Positions 32,945 to 45,819 are shown, counted from the stretch's first letter. The stretch is DNA of 64,000 nucleotides from Datisca glomerata (GCA_003255025.1 QANY01009387.1:930001-994000), one strand, 5' to 3'. Numbers and translations are program-made. Notes: generated from the sequence alone by a model not told the origin.

Positions 32945-35900
32945 ATGGCTGCTTTTTTACCACATCGCCCAAGCCTTCTTCTCGCGCCATTTCAGGACCG
33001 TATCCGAATTACAAATCCTCTCTTACAACGACCCCAGTTCCATGCTTTTTCCCACCATAAGGAATTCCTTCGTGGGTCGCGTGCTGTAGCCAGGTTCGGC
33101 CTCAAACCTGGGTTCTTTCCTGATCCGGATAGTGCAGAGGGTGTAGTTAGGGACTTGTTTGGCAGAGCTGAGAGCGTCCTTTACACAATTGCTGATGCAG
33201 CCGTGTCTGGTTCCTCCGATGCTATTACCACTACGAAACAGAGCAATGATTGGCTTTCAGGGATTACCAATTACATGGAGACCGTACTTAAAGTATGTAT
33301 TTATCTCTATCTGTGTTGTGTATATAAACAGTTTTTCCGCTATCTGGGAATGGTTGGCTTTGTATAATATGAAAATGAAGTTACCTGTTAATTGGTAATG
33401 ATGGATTAATATGAAGACTAACTTTTACATCTTTTAACCTTCTTGAAACAAAGTTTTTTAACAGGTTAAGATTGCGCTTTTGTTTTTGTTTTTCTCCTAT
33501 TGCAGATTCTTAAGGATGGACTTTCCACGTTACATGTTCCATATGCTTATGGTTTCGCCATTATACTCCTCACTGTTCTTGTTAAAGCTGCGACATTTCC
33601 TTTGACAAAAAAGCAGGTTTGTGTTTTCTTCGTAATTGCTTCATTGGTTCAGCCTTGCTCGTTTTAAAGTTGTACAGGGTTTTGCGAATTTTGTATCTTC
33701 TGCGTAATTTGAACATATGGTTAAGTACTTAAGTTATGGACTGCTGTGTTCAAATTTCACCTAACGGCAACTAATTTTTTTTCGTGAATTTAATTGCAAC
33801 GAGAATATGCATTTTAATATTTTTCTCTCAGGTAGAATCTGCAATGGCTATGCGATCCTTGCAACCTCAAGTTAAGGCTATTCAACAACGATATGCTGGG
33901 GATCAGGTTAATGTTTTTCCTTTCCATATAAGATATTTACATTATCACTTTGTTCTTTTATCCAGTTTTCTTGTGTGTGAGCGAGAGAGAGCTAGTCATG
34001 ATTGTCAGTCGGATTTATTTATACTTCAAGTGTTGGTCCATTGCTTGAGTGACTGCGGTGGAGGTTTTTTATTGGGGAAGTTGGTAATTAAAGATATTTG
34101 TTTCTTATCGTTTATTTTGCCATCTTGAGTAGAATGACTTTAATCATTGTTAAATTATTAAGCTGTTACTTAGCATAACCAAATCAAGAGTAAATCGATT
34201 TATGTCTAAAACTTTGGGTTTAAAAATCTGTAACATCCTTTTCCTCAAATTTTGTCTCCAGGAGAGGATTCAACTAGAAACTGCTCGATTGTACAAATTA
34301 GCTAGCATAAATCCACTGGCAGGTACTTAAGTTGTTTCTTTTAAACCATTCTATATCAATAGCTCTGCATCCATGGGACACGGCTCTGCATCCATGGGAC
34401 ACGATGACATAATCAAACTATCTGTATGGGACATTGTGGCCATTATTGACATACTGCTCATATTGAATTCTTTTCATCTTCCAATATATGAAATGAATTG
34501 TTTATTAACCTTTTGTTTTGGTTGTATAAGTTGTTCTTTGAGAGGTTATGGCTTTTTTTCTATGCTTTCTATAATTCTTTCTTTTTCTTTATTCCCAAAT
34601 CTTTCTTACGATTCTATCACGGCCTTCAGGATGCTTGCCTACATTGGCAACAATTCCTGTATGGATTGGACTATATAGAGCTCTTTCAAATGTAGCTGAC
34701 GAGGTATGAGATTACTTTGTCAATTTTCATTTTCCATGACCTGTGATTTCATTTACCTTCATTATCTCGTTCTAATTAAATATGTTTCTGTATAATGTTA
34801 AGGGACTCCTTACAGAAGGTTTTTTCTGGATACCGTCCTTGGCTGGTCCAACAACGATTGCTGCTCGACAAAATGGAAGTGGTATCTCATGGCTTTTTCC
34901 ATTTGTAGTAAGTACCTTATATGCTTTCTAACTACCAGTGGTGAAGGATAACTTTTTAGGACTTCATAGAAAGCACATAATGTTGAGGCCTAAAATTTAT
35001 CTTTAATCATGTTTTTAGCTTTGAATTGTTTTTTATAATTCAAACATTCATCAGAAGCTATTATAACAATTATTGATTATTCCTTCTTCTGCTCTATTTC
35101 ATTCCTAATATTGGATATCTAATTTTGTAATTATATCTTTTTATATAAAAATATTGTTTCTTATCAAAAAAATATACTGGATATGCTATTTCTGATGTGC
35201 CCAGAGTTCATTAAAAGTTCAACAAATTTTCCATACTGTTCACTCCATTTCTATTTCAGTCGTTTTTTAATCTGTAATTTCTGTTTCATTTTATGTTGAT
35301 AGCTTTGATCCCTGTTTGCATGATATGCATGATTTGTCTACATAGTATTTATGAAAATCAATTGTTGTCCTTAGTTGCCTTTGTTTTCTGGCAGGATGGT
35401 CATCCACCCCTTGGATGGTCAGATACCTTGGCATATCTTGTCTTACCTGTGTTGCTGGTTGTCTCACAATACATATCTGTTCAAATTATGCAGTCATCAC
35501 AGGTCAGTTTATAAAAAATTATTCTCTTTTGTAAGCCTTGTCTGATGGGTCTGAGTTATTTGCTTTTATGAATGATACTTCTTTGAAACGTACTTAACTC
35601 ATGTTGATCAATATTGTAAAGTTCATCTTTTTATTATATTTTCTTCTCCTCTGGTCAGAATTCTAGTTTTTAGCTTTGATTTTAATTAATTAAATAGCTA
35701 TTAGTTGTTCATAATCAATAATTCAACTTCCAGAGCAATGATCCAAGCATGAAGAATTCTCAAGCACCAACAAAACTCCTCCCTTTAATGATTGGTTATT
35801 TTGCTCTTTCAGTTCCTTCCGGTCTAAGCCTTTACTGGTGAGTCTCACGTCTACTTTTGGAGCCTCTTTTTGAATTATAAATCTTTCTTTTACTACCGTT

Positions 35901-36909
35901 TATGTCCCTCCAATCGTATCTTCCATATTCAAACTTCTGATAACATCTCATATGCTTTTATGCAGGTTCACGAATAACATCTTAAGCACTGCACAACAAG
36001 TATGGCTTCAAAAATTAGGGGGTGCAAAAAACCCGGTAAGGCAAGTAGAAGATGATACAATTAAGGAAGACCAATTACAAGTCCAAATGCAGGTGCCGGA
36101 GTTGAATATTAGCAAAAATAAAGTTAAACAAGCAGAGAAGTTGACACCAGAAGGACCACGACCTGGTGATAGGTTGGTCCCCTCCCCCCCCCCCCCCCCN
36201 NCCCCCCCCCCCCCCCCCCCATCTATAAAAGTGTCTATGTTCTGGATAGTGGGTTATCTTTGGCTATTAACATATCGATATTTTCCAGATTTAAACAGCT
36301 AAAGGAGCAAGAGGCTAGAAGAAAACGAGAAAGAGAAGAAATGAGGAAAGCTGAAGTGGCAGCAGACAGAGGATCTCAAACTACAAATGAGCTACCGGAT
36401 AGAGAAGGCAAGTTACTTGAGACCCAAAATGGTGCTGGAAGTAACGTCGGAAAGAATGAAGAAGGCATGTCTGAGACTATGAAAACTTCTCATAGTGTTG
36501 GGGTCACAGTGAATGTCAATGTACCTGGAGAGGACTTTCAGGATGATCAGAAGTTTACGTCCATGATTAGAGTGGAAGAGAGTGGCATGTCTACTAATCT
36601 TGAACTTGATGACAAGGGAGAGCTTCGGTCAAGTGAAAGGCCAGAAAAGGTATTAATACAAATATGTCTCTGTCTTTTTTGGTTATATTAAAAGCTCCTA
36701 GTGTTTTTATTAAGATCTCATAGATAACTATTTCTGAGATTTTTATGTGGCAGAATACTCTTCCACAGTTTCAATAAAATGTCTCTTAAGTGACTTCTCT
36801 CTGGATATCTCATTATTCAATTGCCAATTATGTTACATCTCAGGAACCGTTTGAATTATACTCGACAACCACTCCCGAAAACAAACTTAACGGAGAAGAT
36901 ACACACTAA
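32945..36909 (+). CDS. ALB4: Chloroplast Oxa1/YidC/ALB3-type thylakoid insertase, 11 exons
   Basis: Predicted 539 aa. Exons: 32945-33292, 33506-33616, 33832-33906, 34262-34322, 34630-34703, 34803-34907, 35395-35502, 35734-35837, 35966-36172, 36289-36649, 36844-36909. All introns are GT..AG and frames join without stops. The N-terminus is Ser/Arg/His-rich and lacks acids, as in a plastid transit peptide. Residues about 127-335 are the 60KD_IMP/YidC core with membrane segments near 127-148 (YAYGFAIILLTVLVKAATFPL), 199-218, 269-290 and 309-335. Such proteins insert light-harvesting and other proteins into thylakoids. The tail begins FKQLKEQEARRKREREE and lacks the RRSKRSKRKR-like basic motif used by ALB3 to bind cpSRP43, so I favour the ALB4 (ALBINO3-like 1) type. 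The ALB3/ALB4 choice is inference; family membership is secure. Intron 9 contains a poly-C run with two Ns. Confidence 0.93.
34362..34403. repeat. Perfect 21-bp tandem duplication in ALB intron 4
   Basis: gctctgcatccatgggaca plus cg occurs twice back to back (34362-34382 and 34383-34403) without mismatch, so it is probably recent. Confidence 0.93.
36184..36220. other. Poly-C run with two undetermined bases (assembly uncertainty)
   Basis: About 37 bp of C interrupted only by Ns at 36200-36201. It lies in the 116-bp intron 9 of the ALB-type gene, next to the donor site at 36173. The true length is unknown, because the Ns mark a collapsed or joined homopolymer. Confidence 0.9.
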
Positions 36910-37489
36910 GCCAGAAGGGAGTGACCCTTTATTAGAGGTTAAAACATAGTGATCATGTATTACAACATCGGTAAAGAGAAAAGGTGGCAGAGATACAATC
37001 CTGGTCAATATCAAACTTGTATAACTGCATCCTGTGATTACCTAGCAGAAGCGCAAAAATCTGATGAACAGCACTAGAAGTGAAGAACTGAAGTGAAATG
37101 TATCCGTGTGCTTTTGGTAGATGTAAATTACTCCCATTGAAAGATCAATGATGGGATTACAACGAGGTTTAGGGTTTCTCATGTAAGAGTCCCATGACCT
37201 TGTGTAAGATATGGCCTGTATTAATGTCTCCCTTACTTCAGCTAAACAAACATGTTATCTATAAGACAAAGATCTGAAATTATTTTCACATTTCTATAGA
37301 AGAAAAGAAATAAAGATTTAGATTTGAAGCTGGTGCTTTTGTGGCTGCATCTGCAGCTTTTGTGGCTGCATCAATTCCTACCTCATAAGATTTAGTGATT
37401 ATGGTGTCAACCCATTTATGTTCTTGATTAGCCTAATTTTAATTGTAAATTAGTGAAATTTACCAAATTTTTTTGTTTAACCATAAAGC
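36910..37489. other. 3' UTR and downstream DNA of the ALB-type gene
   Basis: No independent gene is seen. A short duplicated word, gcttttgtggctgcatc, occurs twice at about 37336-37372. Confidence 0.5.
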
Positions 37490-38010
37490 AGCTCGAGACT
37501 TCTGACATAAAACTATAACGTCTTGATTCTAGAGGGTTGTTTGTAAATTTACGATTTAAATTTTCAATTCGATTGGGAAAGGAAAAAAATCCTAGTTTTG
37601 TCAAAGCATAAAATATTTGTAAAAAATTAGCAGAAGCGACAATTCATCATAAATGCATGAATAAGTCAAAGCTGAATGTGAAAAATCCATAATTTATAAA
37701 GGTCAAATTGAACTTGGTTTACAAAAAAAAAACATATTACAGTTACATATAAACTCAGACATCCTAGATTTTTCTAACTAATTTAACTAATTATGATATG
37801 GTAGTCCCTTACTCCTATTATTCGTCATCACATGTACCATAATCAATTGTGGAGGAGTGGATACTAAAGAATACCCTATAAGTAAATTCACGTTATGAAC
37901 GCATCAACATGTCATGCAATCATATAATATGCTTAATTATAACTTACTTGATATATCCACTAGTGGACATATATCATTAGGCTCTGCGAGGATCAGTGGG
38001 ATGCCGTAGC
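37490..38010 (-). repeat. Interspersed repeat family, copy C (partial)
   Basis: Direct-orientation match to 61700-62220. For example accataatcaattgtggag (37836) matches accataatcaattatggag (62082), followed in both by ..atgtcat.caatcatataata and tccactagtggacat / ttcactagttgacat. It covers the part of the family missing from copy A, so copy B at 61.7 kb is the most complete. Confidence 0.8.
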
Positions 38011-39179
38011 TTTAAGAGATAGGGGCGAAAGTTTAAATTATAAAAATATTAGAAATATTATTTTATCTGCTTAGCAGGAGTATATGGTTAATATTTTTGC
38101 TTGCGATAAATTGTTTCTCATCACAAAAAAGGATAGATTGTTAACCCTAATCATGTGCAAATTTTGACGATGACAAATCATTAATGAACTAATACTCTAT
38201 TTATTGTGTAGAAAAATTATTAGGTGTAAATTAAATTACAATATAAGAAATTACGAACAATTTATTCAGTGCTTCAAGAAAAACATTACATACCAAAAAA
38301 TGATCGAATTTGAGAAGCTATATGAACTTAATATACCACGAGAAGTCAATCAAGAGTCAAGACCTAGAAGAGAATCAAACCATACCAAAAAGGAGGCAAA
38401 GTACATTGAACCGGGACATCTTTTAGGGTAAAATTGGTCAAACTTGTGGGAGGCTGGTAAGACCTGTTGAAACTGGTCAGCCATGTTACTCTTCACCGAT
38501 ACACCGACTTACAATTCAAGAACACATTCTTTAATTGTGAAACTGGTCCAACAGGTGCACCGATTTTACCTAAAAGGAAAATCTCCTTTTTAATTAGGAA
38601 CTTGTTCTCTAAATTTGCCTGGCTGGTTTCTACAGTGATTTCAATCCTATAAATACGTCACATCATTTTTGACTTCAAGACACCTCTCATCATCTCCCCA
38701 CTCTTCTTCGACTAAATTCTGCAGAGTTCTATACTATTGTGAGGTTTGTATTTTGAGCGTTGATTTGAGAAACTATAGAGAAGCTAGAAAATACTGTGAG
38801 CGAAAAATTGAGAGATCTACTTTTTGGGAGACTGAAGTATTTCGAAAGAGATTAAAATCTCAACTGAGCTGCATTGTCAATGTCTGATTGTTACCATAAG
38901 CTGATATAATTTGTAAGATTTTGGTCTTAACCTTAGAAGATTGAGTGAAAAAATTCTTCAAAGAGTAATCCTTAGAGCATGGATGAAAAGATAGATTTTT
39001 TTTTCGTCTCACGTTAAAATACCGTGGGTCAAATACATCTTTTTTCTACTCTTTTATTGGCGGGTACTTTATTTTTTATATTTCTCACACGTGTATTATC
39101 AGTTTGCGCTTTAATATTCCACATTACTAACCACTTTGCTTGCATGATTAGGATAATCTTTTACAAATCATGTTATCTT
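38011..39179. other. Intergenic DNA, possible LTR-like promoter at about 38650
   Basis: A TATA-like ctataaatac lies at 38648-38657, followed by a C/T-rich leader-like stretch. This resembles an LTR promoter, but no second LTR, primer site or coding remnant was found. Otherwise nothing is recognised. Confidence 0.35.
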
Positions 39180-41190
39180 TACCAAAGATAAATAAAACTT
39201 ATCAATGAACTTATCAAAACCAGAGACCCAACTACTATGAAAAATATTAATGTTTACACAATTCTCAATCTTCCAATAAGAAGATTTTCTAATCATTTCT
39301 TTACCTAACCAAATGTTTTTCCACACCCAAGAAATGGTTTTTCCCATACTAGCCTCCAGAAAATCAAAATTAGAAAAATAAAGGCTTTTTAACAGTTTAG
39401 CAAAGGCTGCTCCGATTTTTAAGAATTAGCCAAGCCTGGTAAGTAAAGATAAGTAAAGATAAGTAAAAGACCTCTAGGTCCCTAAAGCCTAAACCTCCAT
39501 TAATCTTACTTTTAGAAAATATTTGGCTAGAAGCCCAACTAATACCCCTATTGTCTTCACCATTAGACCATCAAAATCTCATAATAGCTGCTTGAAGGTT
39601 CTGACAAACTTTTTTGGGAAGTTTAAAAGTGCTCATATTATAACTAGGGAGAGTTTGAGCTACTGATTCGAGAAGGATTTCCTTCCCAACATAAGATAAT
39701 AAATTGGCTTTCCATAAAGAGGTTTTTTTATCCATCCTGTCCATAAGCATAACATAAATTGAAGACTTAGATTTAGTCCAATCTATTAGCAAACCTAGAT
39801 ATGTATTTTTATTATTCGAGCAAGAAACTTTAAAGATGTTTGCTATAGAGTCTCTCAAGGGATTAGGAACATTAAAACTAAATCAAAGGTTACTTTTATC
39901 AAGATTAATTTTCTGACTTGAAGCATTACAATATCTCTTAATTTAAGCATCAAGGTTAATACAAGAATTTCTATTAAAATCAGTAATAAACCAACTATCA
40001 TAAGCAAAAAATATATGAGAAACAGGAGGGCTGCCCTTTCTAAGAGATACAAGGTTAATTTTATCATTTAAGATAACATCCTCGATACACTTAGATAAAC
40101 TTTCAACTATAATGATAAAAATAGGTATGGGGATAAAATGGTCTCCTTGCCTAAGACCTCTACTGGGGGTTAATATTGACAATAGGTTCACCATTAATAT
40201 TAATCTTATAGTCAACAGTAACCATATATAATATAACCCGTTTCACAAAAATAGGATTAAAATCCAAATGTAAAAGTAACTTTTTAAGAAAAGTCAAATT
40301 AACTCTATCATAAGCTTTAGACATATCTGTCTTCAGCACCACAACCCCCTTATTTTCTTTATTTTTCTTCCTTAAGATGGTAGAAAACGTCATGGGTAAT
40401 AATGAAATTATCTTGAATGCGCTTACCACTAACAAAAGCCCCCTAAGATTCTAAGATAAAATTACTAAGAATAGGCTTTAATCTATTGGCTAGAATCTTG
40501 AAAATTATTTTGTAGGAGAAATTGTATAAAGCAATAGGTGTAAAATGTGCTGGAATTTCAGGTTGTTGAACTTTACGGATAAGGGTAATGTAAGTCTCAT
40601 TCATAGCTCTAGGAAGATAAAGTTTTCAAACAAAAAAATCATTAACAGCCTTCCACACATCTAAACTAATTGTATCCCAATATTTTTTGTAGAACAGACA
40701 CCTCAGGTAACTCATCAGGGTCAGGAGCTTTATCAGTACCTAGGTAAAAACAACAACCCTTACATCTTCTAGAGAAAAACCACCAATCAAAGAATTATTA
40801 TCCTCCAGCCTAATCACATTATCCACATGATTTAACCATATCCACATCAGAACAATGTTTCTCACGAAAATTTTCTGAAAAATAAGAACTAATAATATCA
40901 ATAATTTTGTTATCATCATGCTGCCAAATATCATTAATTGTTTACCATTCTTCTTTTCAAAATAGATTTGTGAGAAAACCTAGTATTCCTATCCCCAAAT
41001 CTTAACCGACTGATTCTGGCTCTTTTTCCCCAAAAAGATTTCCTCTTGCCTCCATAGTTTATTAATATTAGAGGAAATAAAAGATCTCTGAACCCATAGA
41101 CTCATTATTAAGCTTAGACAACTCATCTTTCAAATGTTCAATTATAGCTTTAGGATTATCTCTTAAATTTTTATTCCAGGTTTTGATTTA
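39180..41190 (-). mobile_element. L1-type LINE relic (RT and downstream region)
   Basis: Minus-strand pieces follow the order of plant L1-like LINE ORF2. RARISRLRFGDRNTRF lies near 41010. RT blocks KTDMSKAYDRVNLTFLKK and RGLRQGDHFIPIPIF lie at about 40435-40120, and HIFFAYDSWFI at about 40010. SYVGKEILLESVAQTLPSYNMS lies at about 39660, NRGISWAS and KINGGLGFRDLEVF at about 39480-39560, and a zf-RVT-proximal stretch runs to about 39180. The catalytic FADD-type box reads FAYD and frames are broken many times, so it is inactive. Endonuclease and the 3' poly(A) tail are absent. Confidence 0.9.
39855..40435 (-). pseudogene. LINE reverse transcriptase core, frameshifted
   Basis: Overlapping open pieces carry RT blocks in order: DMSKAYDRVNLTFL (the Asp of block A), INGEPIV, RGLRQGD (start of block B) and FFAYDSW in place of the Y/F-ADD catalytic box. 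This enzyme would prime reverse transcription at a nicked chromosome site. The altered active site and the two shifts show it is dead. Confidence 0.88.
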
Positions 41191-41277
41191 GATTTACAGC
41201 CATTAAGTTTGGGCGATGAAATTTTCCATACCATTATTAGAACCATGTCTCTTTCAACTATTGATTAAGATGTCATT

Positions 41278-41360
41278 TAGGGGTGTGCAGCCGTCTCATC
41301 CCAAACAACGGTTCTGAACCGAATCGGGATGAGATTTTTACTTTTGGTGGGATGAGACGG
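41278..41360 (+). repeat. Single end of a hAT-type element (taggggtgtgcag)
   Basis: The sequence begins taggggtgtgcag, like the ends of the two complete hAT-type elements here, and is followed by cgtctcatccc, with gggatgagacgg in inverted orientation 60 bp later. No opposite terminal repeat or 8-bp duplication was found downstream, so it is a fragment. Confidence 0.45.
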
Positions 41361-43989
41361 GACAATTTTTTTTTGTCTTATCCTGATTTCTTTATAAAAA
41401 GCCCTATTTTTTTTAAATTTAACCCCTAGTTTTCAAATTTTAACCCTTAGTTATTTCAATTTTAACCCTTTAAATTTAACCATTTATTATCTCTACAATG
41501 TTTTATATGCAAGATTGATTCTCATATTTTTATATGCAAGAATGGTATTTTTTTAAGTTTTGTACGAGTTTTTTTAGATATAACATGAGTATTTTTGAAA
41601 TTTGATATTTCACTCACTACATAATATTAGTTAAAAAGCTATATTTGCATCTAATACATTTTAATGATCATTTTTACCTATTACTAGATGAAAATTACAT
41701 ACTTCACACGTGTTAAGTGATTTAAAAATACACGTAACATTTGAAATTAATACTAATGTTGAAATACATATATATTTTAAAAATAATTATAAATCTAAAT
41801 TAAAAATAAAATAGTAGTAATAATAAATACATTCACTTGTTCATGATATTATTGAACATTGCTATTTGAATAATATAGAAAAGTTTTTCATTTTTCATTT
41901 TGTTTTGATTGATCTTTTTGGGATCCATCTTTTTTTGGAACATTAAGTTTATTTTGTTTGCTGTATAATTTGTGTAGTTCTTTTGTGTATTTTCTTACCA
42001 ATATTTTGAGCTTTGTTGGACGGGAAAATGGTATAGTTGCGCTCTCAGTATTTTGACATATTGTATGTAAATTAACACAATGTAAAAAAAGATGGACATT
42101 ATGTACATCGTTTATCTACATGATGAGTTACATAATTTTAAGTAAAATATGTACTTGATCTGAATAAGATATTTTTGTTAACTTTTTTTATCATGGCGTT
42201 GACTAAATTTGTTATTATAAAAAATTAGATGTTAATTGTTTCTTGATAAACCAAAAGAAATTCAAGTAATTAAAATTTCTTCCAACCATCTCCACAAGAT
42301 CCTATTCGTCTATTTGTCATTCATGCGTATACTTCCATCTAATTTCTCAGCATATTTTCAACTACTAATGAAAAAAGTATTAATGTTTTGTACTTAAATT
42401 ATACACCTTGTGTAAATAATTTTTATATACCATATACGAATAAATTTTTCTTAATTGTTCACATTTTGTTGACCACATGGTAATTAATACTCAGTTGTCT
42501 TGGCTCTATCCAAGATCATCATTTTGTGTAATCAATTATGGTAATAGACTTTTATTTAAAAAAATGTTTAAATATCTAAAAGATATTAAAAAAATTGACA
42601 AGACACCCTTTAAATATTATTTTATATTTTAAAAAATAAAATACTCGTACAATGTGCGTGTGGGTGAGAAATTTTTCTTGCGCGGGAATTTCATTTTTTC
42701 TAAATCATGTCAGTTATTTTTTTTTATTTTTTTTAAACATGTGAGCATATTTTTTAAGTTGCCTCTTTATGAACATTACTAAAAAAATATTTCTCCTTTA
42801 CAAATATGGTTGAATATATATAGCAGTCCAATAAGAAACCCAACCGTTACATAACTATTAGATAGAATTATCCCATCCACTCAGTTTCCCTGTTAGTTCT
42901 ATATTAATCTTGCCGAATAATATTACATATTTTTATCGTTCATGAATTAACTAACTATGTCAAAATCTGCAAAAACCACAAAATCCCTGGCATTCCTCAT
43001 CCGTAAAAATCAACACCTGTAGAACGTACAATCAAGCAGCACGCATCTTTGTCAAGTGATGCAAATCTCAGACACAAAATTCAGTTTATCTCCCATCACC
43101 GAATACACAATATATACGAGAATCCCAGTCCTCAAAACGGTTTACTTTGATTTGATAATTTTCTCTCTCTCACTATACTTGAAAACCTAAGACGATAAAT
43201 AAGGGATTTACTAGTTCCGTTTATGTTATTTTTCGGCATGCATTTCAGTTTTCAGAGTTCAATTTAGTGATTCAGTTTTAGACATTTAGTAGTTTAGTTT
43301 TGGGCATTCGATTTAGTAGAATTCGATTTGCTCTCTTTTTCCTTCTATTCTTATTTTGTGTTTTGGTTTTGGTCTTAGTAGTTTGAGTATTGTAATCTGG
43401 AAGTGTCCCAAAATATACTTCAATATATTGTAATCTGTAGATGAGTACTAGTCCGTAAATGAGTACTATATGCTGTAATTAATTCATGATTAGTAAGTTT
43501 ATTAATAAATAGTTTATTAATTAATAATACATATGTTATTAATCTGTAAAATAAATTATTTTTCAATTCTTTAGTGATTTTGCGGGATGAATTGGAAGTT
43601 TGAATTAAACACGAAAGATTTTTGGTTGAAGTATTGACCGAACATTAGCTTTCCCAAGTTCACCTAATGAACATTTAGAGTAGTCTAAGGTCACTTGAGA
43701 CGCCTTTTTTCCTAATGGGAGCATCATAATTCTCACACATGAAGATCCAATAAGGTATGCAGCTGACAACGATTTAGCCGTTTAAAAAATAATTGAATTT
43801 AGCATTTTCAGAAGATGAGTATTCAGCTATACGATTCTCAGCTGATCAGTTTAATGCATACTTTCAATATCCAAGTAAGGCTCAACCATCCTCTTCGGGA
43901 GCCGCTGTTAGGACCTATGAAAATATTCATCAAACTAAAACAACTCAGAGTAGCATAGTAGAATATCTTTCTCAGATCATAGTCTGATT
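41361..43989. other. AT-rich intergenic DNA
   Basis: Long AT-rich stretch with poly-A/T runs and only chance open frames. No domain, RNA gene or terminal repeat was recognised. The left boundary of the pararetrovirus copy lies somewhere near its right end. Confidence 0.5.
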
Positions 43990-44178
43990 CTTTTCTGATA
44001 CACAGGATCCCTCTGTCAAGGGCAAGTGTAGAGTATACTTGAATCTCGACAGCCAGAAGTAAACTATTATAAGAGCAAGGTAGCAAGGAGAAGAAGAAGA
44101 ACTTAGAAAGCCATGAGAGAAAAACACTTGTATATTTTTATTCTGAAAACCTTCTGCCTATAATGAAACGAAAACCCT

Positions 44179-44187
44179 CCTTATATA
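44179..44187 (-). promoter_or_regulatory. Pararetrovirus TATA box of the pregenomic RNA promoter
   Basis: The minus strand reads ctctatataaggaggg, then ttcatt and ctataatg, a TATA box with purine-rich context downstream of the last viral ORF. This is where caulimovirid genomes carry the pregenomic RNA promoter. Transcription would run leftward out of the copy. Confidence 0.7.
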
Positions 44188-44415
44188 GAGATGGAGGGGG
44201 AATACAGACAATTAGCAGCTACAGACCTAAACAGTTTAAAGTAATGATAATTATTATCAAAAACAAAAACTAAAAGCAAATAGTCTAAAGTAATTACTTT
44301 TACAAATAGTCTAAAGTAACGATCATTACAAAAGACAAAAACTTAAAAGATGACAGCAAAGATAAAGCTAGCATGATACAATACAACAGAGATTAGTGGA
44401 ATACAGGTGGCAACA

Positions 44416-45458
44416 CTACCAATTACTTTTGGAAATAGGCTCATGATCAGACCCTAGGTTGGCATAGTTTTCATCATACGGTGGGTTCTGAAAATATGTG
44501 GAGCTGAGGTCATCAAGATCGTGAGGGTCATTTGGTTCAGATGGTGGCACAGGAAGTTGGCTGAGCTTGGGGGAAAAATAGCCATGCTGGAATTGGGTAT
44601 CCAACTGATAGGGATCTTGAGGCTCAAATGGATATGGATCCGGAGGATGAGAAGACGATAAACCGCTGAAGATGAATGAGCGTTGGTACTCATGTAAAGC
44701 CGAGGAGGAAGCTCCAGAGGATACTTGTGGGCTAGAAGGGAATGGCCCAAGGGGAAAACCATTATAGTCTGTGTCGGTGGTGAATTCATTGAGATGTGTT
44801 AAGGTTCGACCCAATTGATCCATGAACCATTTTTCATATTTGGGCCAAGCAGGAGAGGACTGCCAGAAATTAACATACGCATATACAGGGTTCCATCAAC
44901 ATAATGATCTTGTGCATGGTGAAGAGTGTAGAAGCAGAAAAAAGTCTGTCTCTGTTTTTTAGGAGCTGTCCATATATTGTATTTGGTGATAATCTTGTGA
45001 AGCTGGCTTCGCCAATACAGAAGTGGAGCAAAAAGTTGAAGAAGAGTCACATGATGCGTATGGGTATTAGCAGCATCACAAATATACTGGTACATAGGAT
45101 ATGGAGGAAATCCGATAGCACAGTAATGAAGGGCAGAAAGAGCCCAAATATACCAGATGAGTTCTTCTGGTATGGCACCTTTAATGAGAGGGACTATGGT
45201 ATAAGGGATGGTCATATCAAAATGGTCTGGGAAAGGGTGTATTTGGGTTTTTATAAGTAACAGATGGAGCCAGTAAAATAGAGTTTTTGTGGCAAGATTG
45301 TTGATCATAGTGGGACAGTTTAGGACCTGGAGGGAAAATGGTAGCAGACATGCTGATCGGCATAATAGGATTGGAGTGAGGATTAGAAACAGTAAGAATA
45401 AAGAGGGTCTGAGCTGAAGAGGAGATGTCTTTCTAAGGTCGAGAGAGATAATCAGCAA
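44416..45458 (-). pseudogene. Pararetrovirus coding stretch downstream of RNase H
   Basis: Two overlapping open pieces (45458-44799, 219 aa; 44823-44416, 135 aa) continue directly after the RNase H end. The first contains a hydrophobic/aromatic stretch (PEELIWYIWALSALHYC); the second is Pro/Ser/Asp-rich (PSEPNDPHDLDDLSS). They may be a C-terminal extension of the polyprotein or a separate last ORF. I recognise no domain, so function is unknown. The first 40 codons of the upstream piece overlap the RNase H frame. Confidence 0.5.
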
Positions 45459-45819
45459 AGGTATTTTGATGTCCTTTGAGATGACGAACTAAGAATTTAT
45501 AGCGTGAGAAGCAGTCTTTCCACCTGAGGAGTTGTTTATCAAGAAGAATTTTCCCTTTTGGATCAAGCATCTTGGGGAATGACGTGCTGTCCATCTCGAC
45601 AGTAAATTCATACGGGCTGAGATAAAACCTGAATTTTTCAATCCCATTTTTTACTGCTAGGATCTCCTTATAGGTGGCATGATAATGCTTCTCAGAGTCT
45701 TTAAATTGTCCACTAGCATGCCCACAATAAAAACGTTTGCCCTTATCTTCTTCAATGAGGATGACCCCCCCAGTGGTCATTGCTGGCATCCGTTTGTAGG
45801 ATACCCAATCCTGTGTCAA
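45433..45819 (-). pseudogene. Pararetrovirus RNase H domain
   Basis: 128-residue open piece with GGVILIEE, HYHATYKEILAVKNGIEKF (the catalytic Glu region) and VEMDSTSFPKML (an Asp region), ending ADYLSRP, the typical end of the caulimovirid/gypsy RNase H. It would degrade the RNA strand during reverse transcription. It is shifted in frame relative to the RT piece that overlaps it at 45752-45819. Confidence 0.88.

Noticed and set aside
44904..45260. Plus-strand 118-codon frame
   Set aside because: Antisense to the pararetrovirus stretch after RNase H.
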